This document shows, piece after piece, positions 1 to 5,728 of a DNA stretch of 10,311 bases. The notes below the pieces were generated by a model. The model was not told the origin of the DNA, made no database searches, and saw only the letters and a list, made by a program, of their open reading frames with translations. Every line of letters begins with the position of its first letter. Position 1 is the stretch's first letter. The DNA is taken from the NCBI GenBank assembly GCA_964356315.1, contig CAYHHA010000045.1:1-10311 (forward strand), given 5' to 3'. Both the position numbers and the translations under genes were made by a program. Source of the DNA: CAYGFH01 sp964356315 (GTDB lineage Bacteria; Patescibacteriota; Microgenomatia; UBA10105; UBA927).

Positions 1-66
1 TGAAGTATTATTACAGGAGGCTGGGTGGTGCGTTACTAGTTAGAATTCAGGCTTGTCACTACTGTG

Positions 67-654
67 TCAAAACTGAAGTCTGCTCAGCGATATGACCGAA
101 TCTTCCTCATAAATAATTTCAAATCCTTTTGCCGTTTCGACGTACGCGACTCCGCGAATAGATTCCACCACCAATGGCTTTCCTGCATGTCTCGCGGCAC
201 TAATCATAATGGGATCTCCATGAGACACGACGGCAATCGATTCCCCAGCGTGTTGCTTCACTTTTTCGGAAAAAAACGCGCTCATACGATTCCAGATATC
301 TGAGAGAGATTCTCCCCCTTTTTTGATAAATTGAGGCTCGTAAAAATTCCAGTTGTTTTTTTCCACCTCAACAATCGGGGAACCTTCGAGAGGAGAATAA
401 CATTCAATAATTCTCTCGTCGTGTCGAATTTCCAAATGTCCATGGTGTTTATGAATATAGGTAGCTGTTTCGTGCGTGCGCTCCAGTGGACTTGCATAAA
501 TAGCCGAGAGCTTTTTGGCTGAAAGATGCCCCCCAAGCTTGTCTGCTTGCGCTCTCCCCGTTTCACTTAAGAAGAATCCTGGGATCCTCCCATACACAAC
601 CTGATTTGGGTTGTAGACTTCACCGTGGCGAACGAGATAGATAGTTGTTGACAT
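67..654 (-). CDS. Histidine phosphatase family protein (phosphoglycerate mutase-like)
   Basis: The predicted 195-residue protein is a branch-1 histidine phosphatase, cytosolic, removing phosphate from a small metabolite through a phosphohistidine intermediate. Visible motifs are LVRHGE (catalytic His10), SPLERT (Arg59), an acidic segment IIECYSPLEG (residues 82-91) where the proton donor is expected, and VVSHGDP (His145). The length is normal for the family. The reading frame stays open upstream to 705, but that extension only translates a tandem repeat (661-706), and the conserved beta strand STTIYLVRHGE begins directly after the Met at 654, so I chose that start. No Shine-Dalgarno is visible. 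The gene lies downstream of udp in the same direction, in a salvage-gene block, so a nucleotide or sugar-phosphate substrate is plausible; a mutase role cannot be excluded. Family call is firm, substrate unknown. Confidence 0.9.
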   Translation of the reverse strand: MSTTIYLVRHGEVYNPNQVVYGRIPGFFLSETGRAQADKLGGHLSAKKLSAIYASPLERTHETATYIHKHHGHLEIRHDERIIECYSPLEGSPIVEVEKNNWNFYEPQFIKKGGESLSDIWNRMSAFFSEKVKQHAGESIAVVSHGDPIMISAARHAGKPLVVESIRGVAYVETAKGFEIIYEEDSVISLSRLQF

Positions 655-660
655 AAGAAT

Positions 661-706
661 AACAAAGTAACAAAGTAACAAAGTAACAAAGTAACAAAGT
701 AACAAA
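661..706. repeat. Octamer tandem repeat AACAAAGT, about 5.75 copies
   Basis: Five perfect copies of AACAAAGT run from 661 to 700, followed by a partial copy AACAAA (701-706). The array ends six bases before the chosen start codon of the minus-strand histidine phosphatase gene, so it would lie in that gene's leader. The unit is not a multiple of three, so copy-number change would shift any frame read through it. Confidence 0.95.
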
Positions 707-741
707 CTGTTAGTGAATGACAGTATATCAAAGATGAATGG

Positions 742-1068
742 TTATTTCAGGAGGGATGGGTAGAGAAACTTTTTTCCTGATTTCTTTTTTACCTCGTCCC
801 AGCGAGCAAGGATAGTTACCGCGAGTGAGGCAACGGCGCCTGACCTTTTTTGGAACTCATCGTTCAGTTCAAATTCATCGGTCACCCGATTGGCGACAAT
901 GACACAGATGGCTCCCGCTCGTTTGCCAAACATGCTTGCAAATGTCAGAAGTGGAGCTACTTCCATTTCAAAATTCCGTACGCCTGCATTTTGCATGTCT
1001 TCTAGTATGGTCTTTTTATGTGACGGTAAATAGCCATTTAGACCTGGACGGCCTTGCCCTGCGTAAAA
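742..1068 (-). CDS. udp: Uridine phosphorylase, C-terminal part (5' end lost in gap)
   Basis: Uridine phosphorylase cleaves uridine with phosphate to uracil and ribose-1-phosphate in pyrimidine salvage. The frame is open from the gap edge at 1068 and gives 108 residues starting FYAGQGR, where family members carry the similar DSFYPGQ segment. It continues to GVRNFEMEVAPLLTFASM, which matches the conserved GVxNYEMESATLLT substrate-binding segment, and then CVIVANR. Homologues are about 250 residues, so roughly the first 140 codons are missing. An internal Met at 996 would give an 84-residue ORF, but conserved sequence upstream of it shows this is not the real start. Its transcription order places it after tdk and before the histidine phosphatase. 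A purine or other nucleoside phosphorylase of the same superfamily is the main alternative. Confidence 0.82.
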   Translation of the reverse strand, partial: FYAGQGRPGLNGYLPSHKKTILEDMQNAGVRNFEMEVAPLLTFASMFGKRAGAICVIVANRVTDEFELNDEFQKRSGAVASLAVTILARWDEVKKKSGKKFLYPSLLK

Positions 1069-1168
1069 NNNNNNNNNNNNNNNNNNNNNNNNNNNNNNNN
1101 NNNNNNNNNNNNNNNNNNNNNNNNNNNNNNNNNNNNNNNNNNNNNNNNNNNNNNNNNNNNNNNNNNNN
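1069..1168. other. Assembly gap (100 N)
   Basis: Exactly 100 N, the usual placeholder for a gap of unknown length. It interrupts udp. About 140 codons of udp (over 400 bases) must lie inside it if the gene is intact, because 1169-1303 does not encode the missing part. The real gap is therefore probably longer than shown. Confidence 0.97.
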
Positions 1169-1212
1169 ATTTAATTTATATATTCTATCCAAACCTAGGC
1201 TAGGATTGCCAC

Positions 1213-1248
1213 GTCATCCCGATGCACATCGGGATTCCTCGCAGTGAC
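1213..1248. repeat. REP-like palindrome (core ATCCCGATG/CATCGGGAT)
   Basis: A perfect 9-bp inverted repeat, ATCCCGATG (1216-1224) and CATCGGGAT (1227-1235), is separated by two bases. The outer tetramers GTCA (1213-1216) and TGAC (1245-1248) are also complementary. It resembles dispersed GTCAT-CCCG...CGGG-ATTCC elements of bacterial intergenic regions. It lies downstream of tdk and immediately beside a scaffold gap, as expected for a multicopy repeat that breaks assembly. Confidence 0.75.
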
Positions 1249-1263
1249 AATTTAATTCTATAG

Positions 1264-1290
1264 ATTCCCCCCGCTTAGCGGGGCGGGAAT
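1264..1290. repeat. REP-like palindrome (core CCCCGCT/AGCGGGG)
   Basis: CCCCGCT (1269-1275) and AGCGGGG (1277-1283) form a stem over a one-base loop. It is extended by ATTCC (1264-1268) pairing with GGAAT (1286-1290) across a small bulge, and GACA follows. The centre CCCGCTTAGCGGG also occurs in the element at 10144-10245. It lies 14 bases past the tdk stop codon, where an RNA hairpin could protect or end the tdk transcript, but no U-run follows, so I do not call it an intrinsic terminator. Confidence 0.75.
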
Positions 1291-1303
1291 GACAAGTAGT
1301 AAA

Positions 1304-1879
1304 TTACTTATATATCCGATGACACTTCTCGCAACTGGCAATGTATTTGTCCGCTGCGCCGACGACGATCTGACCCTTGCCACCCTTTTTGCGCTCTGTG
1401 TGACGAGCTAAACTCCCGCATTTCTGGCAAATCGCAAACAGCTCCAAGCGCTCATCAGCAAGCCCCATAAGATCTGGTGTGCAGCCAAAGGGTTTTCGCT
1501 GGTAATCATATAACAGACCTGCGCCGATGACGTGAACACCCTTTTTGCGCAGAACTTCGATGACCTTCATAACTTTTTCTTTTTCGAAAAATTGTACTTC
1601 ATCGAATATCACTTTGTCTGCACCCGTTTCGAGAATTTTTTCGATTATACTTTCTGGCTCTTCGCCATTTATGACAATTGCAGAGGCGCTTTTGTGATCA
1701 TGGGAATGAATTTCATCTTTCCCACCATAACGATCATCGAGTTTTGGTTTAACGGTCAGTACGGTATACCCCATGCGTGTAAACACTTCTACCATAGCAA
1801 CCAGCTTGCTGGTTTTACCGCTAAACATAGGACCGGCGATAACTGTGAGTTTACCTTTTCGTGGTCGTTTGGATTTCAT
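1304..1879 (-). CDS. tdk: Thymidine kinase (type II)
   Basis: This cytosolic enzyme phosphorylates thymidine (and deoxyuridine) to the monophosphate with ATP, the entry step of thymidine salvage. The 191-residue protein is the usual length for the TK1-like family. It shows the P-loop GPMFSGKT (16-23), the DEVQFF segment (93-98) with the catalytic Glu94, GAGLLYDYQRKPF (119-131) matching the family GLDxDFxxxPF motif, and two zinc-ligand pairs, CQKC (151-154) and CEKC (183-186). The start at 1879 sits just ahead of the basic N-terminus and first strand. No Shine-Dalgarno precedes it, and tandem octamers lie 32 bases upstream. It is transcribed after tmk and before udp, so successive steps of one pathway are adjacent. 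Confidence 0.96.
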   Translation of the reverse strand: MKSKRPRKGKLTVIAGPMFSGKTSKLVAMVEVFTRMGYTVLTVKPKLDDRYGGKDEIHSHDHKSASAIVINGEEPESIIEKILETGADKVIFDEVQFFEKEKVMKVIEVLRKKGVHVIGAGLLYDYQRKPFGCTPDLMGLADERLELFAICQKCGSLARHTERKKGGKGQIVVGAADKYIASCEKCHRIYK

Positions 1880-1910
1880 ACTGTTTGGGGCAAGCCTTGT
1901 ATGTATCAGT

Positions 1911-1950
1911 GCGTCATTGCGTCAGTGCGTCAGTGCGTCAGTGCGTCAGA
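1911..1950. repeat. Octamer tandem repeat GCGTCAGT, 5 copies
   Basis: Five consecutive octamers: GCGTCATT, GCGTCAGT three times, then GCGTCAGA. The array lies in the spacer between tmk and tdk, 32 bases upstream of the tdk start. The unit is unrelated to the AACAAAGT array at 661-706, but the period is the same. Confidence 0.92.
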
Positions 1951-1953
1951 AAT

Positions 1954-1984
1954 TTGATGCATTGATGCTGTGACACATTGATGC
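1954..1984. repeat. Degenerate TTGATGC repeats
   Basis: TTGATGCA (1954-1961) and TTGATGCT (1962-1969) are adjacent octamers, and a third TTGATGC lies at 1978-1984 after nine bases. They abut the GCGTCAGT array and fill most of the spacer before the tmk stop codon at 1999. They look like a second, decaying short tandem array. Confidence 0.7.
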
Positions 1985-1998
1985 GATATATATAGTAC

Positions 1999-2682
1999 TC
2001 AAAGTATCTTGTTTGCGGTCAGAACGTCAAGTATATCTTTCCGTATCGCCTCTTTGGGTCGAAGCACACCATTTTCTGCACTATCGATCACTTTCCACTG
2101 AGAATGAGCGGCGGCAATCTCGTTATACAACCGATGAACCGTTACTTGAATTGCATCGTTTTCTTCGTACATGTCTTTCTTTTTCCCATCCAAATACGCA
2201 CGGGGGGTTTTTTGCTCTATGAGCTTTTCTGAAATCGTCAGTGGCATGGTAAGAAACAACACGATGTCTTCATGAGGCAATCCAATGGCTTCTTGTTCGA
2301 GTTTATAGACCCAATCGATAAATTCTTTTTGCTTTTCCAGTGGTAACTTTGCGGCTTGATAGACAGCACTTGACCCTGTGTAGCGATTGGAGAGTACAAT
2401 TTTTCCCTCGTTTAACCATTTAATAATAGAATCCTTCATAAGCCAACGATCACAGGCAAACGGCAATACGGCAAGCTCTGAAGAAAGGACATCGGTAGAG
2501 CCAAAATCTCCACGAAGCATGCGACCTGCCATCTCTCCAAACAGTGAACTGGAATACCGAGGATAGTCCATGGTTTCCACAGGAATACCCCGACGCTTGA
2601 GTTCATCTACCAAAAAATCAAATTGGGTCCCTTTACCTGAGCCATCTGTACCTTCGAATACAATGAGTTTTCCTTGTGACAT
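1999..2682 (-). CDS. tmk: Thymidylate kinase (dTMP kinase)
   Basis: The enzyme phosphorylates dTMP to dTDP and is essential for dTTP supply. The 227-residue protein has the P-loop EGTDGSGKGTQ (10-20), a CDRW segment (77-80), SNRYTGSSAVYQ (98-109) and a C-terminal lid-like region around TPRAYLDGKKKDMYEEN (159-175). In well-studied bacterial enzymes the third motif is DRY; here it is NRY. The frame stays open to 2703, but the extra seven residues come from the TAAGCAT repeat, and the conserved first strand starts after the Met at 2682. No Shine-Dalgarno is visible (an AT-rich leader precedes it). It is followed by tdk, so thymidine to dTMP to dTDP is encoded side by side. Function is firm apart from a possible preference for another dNMP. 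Confidence 0.93.
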   Translation of the reverse strand: MSQGKLIVFEGTDGSGKGTQFDFLVDELKRRGIPVETMDYPRYSSSLFGEMAGRMLRGDFGSTDVLSSELAVLPFACDRWLMKDSIIKWLNEGKIVLSNRYTGSSAVYQAAKLPLEKQKEFIDWVYKLEQEAIGLPHEDIVLFLTMPLTISEKLIEQKTPRAYLDGKKKDMYEENDAIQVTVHRLYNEIAAAHSQWKVIDSAENGVLRPKEAIRKDILDVLTANKIL

Positions 2683-2696
2683 AGAGTAATAATAAA

Positions 2697-2724
2697 TAAG
2701 CATTAAGCATTAAGCAATAAGCAG
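2697..2724. repeat. Heptamer tandem repeat TAAGCAT, 4 copies
   Basis: Four consecutive heptamers: TAAGCAT, TAAGCAT, TAAGCAA and TAAGCAG. They lie 14 bases upstream of the tmk start. On the minus strand the unit contains ATG, which creates the false upstream start of the tmk frame at 2703. Confidence 0.88.
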
Positions 2725-2749
2725 TTGGGGTTGCGGGTTTGAAACAAAA

Positions 2750-2770
2750 GTAGAATGTAGAAAGTAGAAA
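2750..2770. repeat. Heptamer tandem repeat GTAGAAA, 3 copies
   Basis: Three consecutive heptamers: GTAGAAT, GTAGAAA and GTAGAAA. They are the left flank of a hairpin (2792-2811), with an approximately complementary heptamer array on the right flank (2812-2832). Confidence 0.75.
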
Positions 2771-2791
2771 GGGGTATGTAGTATGCACAAT

Positions 2792-2811
2792 GGGATATAC
2801 CTTCATATCCC
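2792..2811. repeat. Hairpin GGGATAT/ATATCCC in HAD-tmk spacer
   Basis: A perfect 7-bp stem, GGGATAT (2792-2798) and ATATCCC (2805-2811), encloses a 6-base loop. The GTAG-rich array on its left and CTAC-rich array on its right can extend pairing imperfectly to about 2750-2832. It lies between the HAD gene and tmk. There is no U-run on the transcribed side, so I do not claim a terminator. Confidence 0.7.
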
Positions 2812-2832
2812 TTACTACTTACTACCTACTAC
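2812..2832. repeat. Heptamer tandem repeat TTACTAC, 3 copies
   Basis: Three consecutive heptamers: TTACTAC, TTACTAC and CTACTAC. They follow directly after the hairpin at 2792-2811, in the inverted sense relative to the GTAGAAA array on its other side. Confidence 0.78.
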
Positions 2833-2857
2833 TACACCTATCACTTACTGTGTTTTA

Positions 2858-3472
2858 TCAATGTAGTACTTGGCCCAGTTCGTAGACTGTCGGAAGTGTG
2901 ATGTCTGCAATCGCGCTTTGCTCTGTCGCAAATACGAGTGCTGTTTTCATGCCTAATTCTTTTGCCATGGAAAGATCCACTTTTTCCCTATCCCCGATCA
3001 TAAGATGAGAAGATGCCGGCAGACACGTTCGCTCCATAATATAGGTGTACCCAGCAGGATTTGGTTTGTTTCGCCCAACTATCTCGCTCGTAACGATTTC
3101 TTTGAAAATCGATCGGTCAAGTCCGAGAATTTGGAGTGCGTCTTCGATGAGTCCCTTAGAACCGTTTCCCAAAATATAGTGGTCATACCCAGAAAGTGAT
3201 TCAAATAATGCAATAAGTTTTGGATCGTTCGCAATGAATTGAGTCCGGTCCAGATACTTATCTGTCAATTTTGCGGCATCTCCTACCGAGATCTTGCAAA
3301 TCATCGCAACTGCTTCTGTAGCACTTGGGGTTTTGTGAGGATGCACCACATTGAATTTCGCAATCGCTTCAGCGTGATTGACGCCAAGGACTTCCATAAT
3401 CGCGCTATAAGCGGATTCTTCGACATGATCGCCAAGATTTTTTGTGTGATAGAGGGTGCCATCAACGTCCCA
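2858..3472 (-). CDS. HAD-superfamily hydrolase (phosphatase), a few N-terminal codons in gap
   Basis: The open frame from the gap edge gives 204 residues beginning WDVDGTLYHT, the HAD motif I with both catalytic aspartates (DxD). Further motifs are ILGNGS (100-105, motif II, with GNGS replacing the usual S/T-N), GRNKPNP (133-139, motif III lysine) and MIGDREKVD (158-166, motif IV acidic pair). A helical cap follows motif I, as in subfamily IA. The Met at 3397 is not the true start because it would remove the nucleophile; only a handful of residues can be missing. HAD IA enzymes dephosphorylate small phosphometabolites, and the salvage neighbourhood (after the deoxynucleoside kinase, before tmk) suggests a nucleotidase or sugar phosphatase. 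Substrate cannot be read from sequence. Confidence 0.88.
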   Translation of the reverse strand, partial: WDVDGTLYHTKNLGDHVEESAYSAIMEVLGVNHAEAIAKFNVVHPHKTPSATEAVAMICKISVGDAAKLTDKYLDRTQFIANDPKLIALFESLSGYDHYILGNGSKGLIEDALQILGLDRSIFKEIVTSEIVGRNKPNPAGYTYIMERTCLPASSHLMIGDREKVDLSMAKELGMKTALVFATEQSAIADITLPTVYELGQVLH

Positions 3473-3572
3473 NNNNNNNNNNNNNNNNNNNNNNNNNNNN
3501 NNNNNNNNNNNNNNNNNNNNNNNNNNNNNNNNNNNNNNNNNNNNNNNNNNNNNNNNNNNNNNNNNNNNNNNN
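3473..3572. other. Assembly gap (100 N)
   Basis: A 100-N placeholder between the HAD gene and the deoxynucleoside kinase gene. It hides the HAD start codon. An imperfect palindrome (3578-3609) lies at its right edge, which may be why assembly broke here. Its true length is unknown. Confidence 0.97.
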
Positions 3573-3577
3573 ATGAC

Positions 3578-3609
3578 CTAGTACTTCGCGCTTTTAAGCG
3601 TAGCACTAG
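3578..3609. repeat. Imperfect palindrome over the stop codon of the deoxynucleoside kinase gene
   Basis: CTAGT (3578-3582) pairs with ACTAG (3605-3609), and the inner CGCTT (3589-3593) pairs with AAGCG (3596-3600), with mismatches and a two-base bulge between. The outer right arm includes the stop codon of the kinase (3606-3608 on the minus strand), so in mRNA the hairpin would begin at the end of the reading frame. No U-run is visible before the gap. It could be a 3'-end hairpin or part of a dispersed repeat. Confidence 0.5.
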
Positions 3610-4247
3610 TATACAATCTTTTTCTTTACTAATTCTATAAGGGTTTCCTGTGCTATCGAGCTTTTGGCGATATTTAATTCATCTGTTTGAATGGAAAGCA
3701 CCGGGATTTTTTTGCCCTTTGCCTGCGCATTTTCCGTGAGCCATTTATGATTGAGCATATCGAGAAGCTCCAAATAGCTTTGAGGGATTTTTTGTTCGTA
3801 TTCGCGCCCGCGGGATTCTATTCGGGAAGCCACCACTGGCACGGATGTTTCAAGATAAATAATAAGCTTTGGCTTTGGAAAATACGGCTCAAATGATTTA
3901 TATATTTTTTGATACAGTTTCCACTCGGCATCATCGATATTTCCTAACACATGCTGTGCTTTGGCGTACGAGAACGCATCTTGTTGAATCGGCGTATCCT
4001 GCACTACTCCACCCTTTGCAAGTAGTTTAGGAGATTCGAGCATTTGGTTTATTTTTTCCATCAAAAAGAATGTTTGAGAGTGAAAGGCCCACCGCTTCAT
4101 ATCATTATAAAATCGGGGTAAAAACGCATTTTCTCCAAAATTTTCCTCTACCAGCTGATATCCGAGCGCTTTAGCGATCACACGGGCCGCTGTGGTTTTC
4201 CCGCTACCCATGGTGCCCATGACTGAAATTAACGCGTTCTTTTTCAT
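3606..4247 (-). CDS. Deoxynucleoside kinase family protein
   Basis: Deoxynucleoside kinases transfer the ATP gamma-phosphate to the 5'-OH of deoxyribonucleosides. The 213-residue protein has the P-loop GTMGSGKT (11-18), VEENFGENAFLPRFYND (33-49) with acidic and tyrosine positions typical of the family's substrate pocket, WAFHSQTFFL (53-62) matching the conserved W-x-F-x-x-Q segment, VVQDTPIQQD (81-90) where the family carries a DRS-type motif, and the Arg-rich lid SRIESRGREYE (141-151). Met at 4247 immediately precedes the first strand; a Met at 4253 is possible, and the more distant frame extension to 4322 has no conserved sequence. No Shine-Dalgarno is visible. It is the first gene of the salvage block. 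Which deoxynucleoside it prefers (A, G or C) is not readable; thymidine has its own kinase nearby. Confidence 0.88.
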   Translation of the reverse strand: MKKNALISVMGTMGSGKTTAARVIAKALGYQLVEENFGENAFLPRFYNDMKRWAFHSQTFFLMEKINQMLESPKLLAKGGVVQDTPIQQDAFSYAKAQHVLGNIDDAEWKLYQKIYKSFEPYFPKPKLIIYLETSVPVVASRIESRGREYEQKIPQSYLELLDMLNHKWLTENAQAKGKKIPVLSIQTDELNIAKSSIAQETLIELVKKKIVY

Positions 4248-4273
4248 ACACATGGGTATATCATATAACTGAT

Positions 4274-4287
4274 AAATCGTAAATCGT
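4274..4287. repeat. Two tandem AAATCGT heptamers
   Basis: AAATCGT is repeated twice without spacing, in the 80-base gap between the metallophosphoesterase stop and the deoxynucleoside kinase start. Two copies alone could be chance; I list it because it has the same period as the larger arrays in neighbouring spacers. Confidence 0.4.
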
Positions 4288-4327
4288 GAAAAGCAAGGAG
4301 TCTTTAAACAGGATATAAACAAGAGTA

Positions 4328-5728
4328 TTAGATTGTGGATTGTCTATCGAAAATGACTGTGTCTCGCATTTGCCAAAGCTTAGTCCCAAGTTCATCCTGT
4401 GGTCCTGTTCTATTTGCCCAACCATGACGCAGGCGATCGAATGTCTCATCTGCTTTTAGGCCATCTTTCTTCAGATTTTTTTCCGAGAAATATCCATCCG
4501 GTATTATATAATTTGAAAGTGTTCTCTCGCTCCAAATTTCATATGCCGGTGGCTTATTCCCACCAAGTCGAATCAATCCTGTCGCCTTTATAGCCCGATA
4601 GGCTCTGTCATATTCAAATCCTGAGAGTCCAGCCAGTGCACCCATAATCATGACGAATTTACCATTTATAAACAGACCCCATTCAGGATTGTGTTTATCT
4701 CCCATATACCCAATATCAATTTTTGTTGAAAGTTCCCGTGTGCCTAAAAATTGCGTATGCCAGTTATAGATTGGTATACTACCATCTCCTTTCATCCCAC
4801 GCTCCAGAATCAGATGTTTTCCGAGAACTCCATATCCGGCAACCTCCGCAACATCAGACCACGATCTAAAATAATCTCCATGACCTGTGTCTACCGTGTC
4901 ACAAACTTGAATTGGAGGAGGTGTAACACCTTTTTCTAAAAAGATCTCAGTCATCATATCTTTCACGAATCCTGTATATGATTCTCCTGTATCTTTGTGT
5001 CGACTATTCCACTCATGATTTCCAGGAACTATTCGCACATCTACTATATTTTTTAATTGCTCTGGGGTGGCTTGGGCAAATGCAGCCTTAAACACTGATG
5101 ACAGATATGATTTCTGGTGGTCTATTTTTATAAGTCCTATATGCGGATTTTCATTTGGCATTTCAGGATAATTTCTTCCTTGGATCATGTCACCGTTAAA
5201 ACGCAGATGAACTTTGTGGTTTGGCAAGACCTCGTGAATAAATTTCACTATTTGCTTCACAAGCAGATCCGGACGCATAGTGGTAGAGCCTACCTGTAAA
5301 TCGGTAAACACGAAAATAACCTCCTGATCTGACACTATGTCCATCTTCGCCATGAGCCTGTCTGAAAACGCCTCAACCACTATCCGATGATCAGCGGTCA
5401 TTGTAACCTGCTCCACCCCAGCCCATGCCGTCCTACCCCGAGTTGCCCGGTCCCTCATGGTTGGTGTATCTGCAGAAAATATCAGTCCGTTTGCATCAAT
5501 ATATGGACTTTGCATATCAGGCGTGGTAGTAACATAGGTGTCTCCGACTTGTGCTCCTATGCCTTCCCCGTGATGCGTATCTACAAATAGATCAGGAGTT
5601 TCTACACCCGCACCAACCAAGCCTGCTACATATTTCATTTCCGTATCCACTGCATTACCGTATCTGGGTACTCCACTCAATTTCAGATTTCCGCGTACCA
5701 CCATTGTTTTTTCTATAGTCTCTTTCAT
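4328..5728 (-). CDS. Calcineurin-like metallophosphoesterase with variant metal motifs
   Basis: A 466-residue protein with a two-metal phosphoesterase core from about residue 136. Visible motifs are FVFTDLQVGS (139-148, normally D-x-H, here D143-x-Q145), FNGDMIQG (177-184, Asp180), VPGNHEWN (234-241, Asn237-His238), a histidine in YNWHTQF (321-327) and MGDKHNP (342-348, normally G-H-x-H, here GDKH). Residues 1-135 form an unrecognised N-terminal region rich in Thr, Asp and Gly, with no signal peptide or membrane segment. The start at 5728 overlaps the upstream stop by four bases (ATGA) and has AGGAGG four bases upstream, the only strong ribosome binding site in the window. It is therefore coupled to the 628-residue protein, a likely physical partner. 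Substrate is unknown: nucleic acid, nucleotide and phosphoprotein are all possible. Confidence 0.8.
   Translation of the reverse strand: MKETIEKTMVVRGNLKLSGVPRYGNAVDTEMKYVAGLVGAGVETPDLFVDTHHGEGIGAQVGDTYVTTTPDMQSPYIDANGLIFSADTPTMRDRATRGRTAWAGVEQVTMTADHRIVVEAFSDRLMAKMDIVSDQEVIFVFTDLQVGSTTMRPDLLVKQIVKFIHEVLPNHKVHLRFNGDMIQGRNYPEMPNENPHIGLIKIDHQKSYLSSVFKAAFAQATPEQLKNIVDVRIVPGNHEWNSRHKDTGESYTGFVKDMMTEIFLEKGVTPPPIQVCDTVDTGHGDYFRSWSDVAEVAGYGVLGKHLILERGMKGDGSIPIYNWHTQFLGTRELSTKIDIGYMGDKHNPEWGLFINGKFVMIMGALAGLSGFEYDRAYRAIKATGLIRLGGNKPPAYEIWSERTLSNYIIPDGYFSEKNLKKDGLKADETFDRLRHGWANRTGPQDELGTKLWQMRDTVIFDRQSTI

Noticed and set aside
1..66. Possible plus-strand start after AGGAGG near position 15
   Set aside because: The GTG that follows is closed by a stop within three codons; nothing else is visible in these bases.
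655..705. N-terminal extension of the histidine phosphatase (hydrophobic MLLCYFVTLLLCYFV) as a membrane anchor or signal
   Set aside because: It is only the translation of the AACAAAGT tandem repeat in one frame; the conserved domain starts at the next Met (654).
1250..1303. Intrinsic terminator for tdk formed by the 1264-1290 hairpin
   Set aside because: The stem is strong but no U-run follows on the transcribed strand; REP-like repeat is the better description.
1532..1957. Plus-strand ORF of 141 codons opposite tdk
   Set aside because: It is antisense to a well-supported kinase gene and its product is low-complexity and Phe-rich without motifs.
661..2832. CRISPR array
   Set aside because: Units are 7-8 bases with no spacers between copies, and no cas gene is present.
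3239..3640. Plus- and minus-strand ORFs that read through the N gap
   Set aside because: They depend on translating N as open sequence and overlap the HAD and kinase genes.
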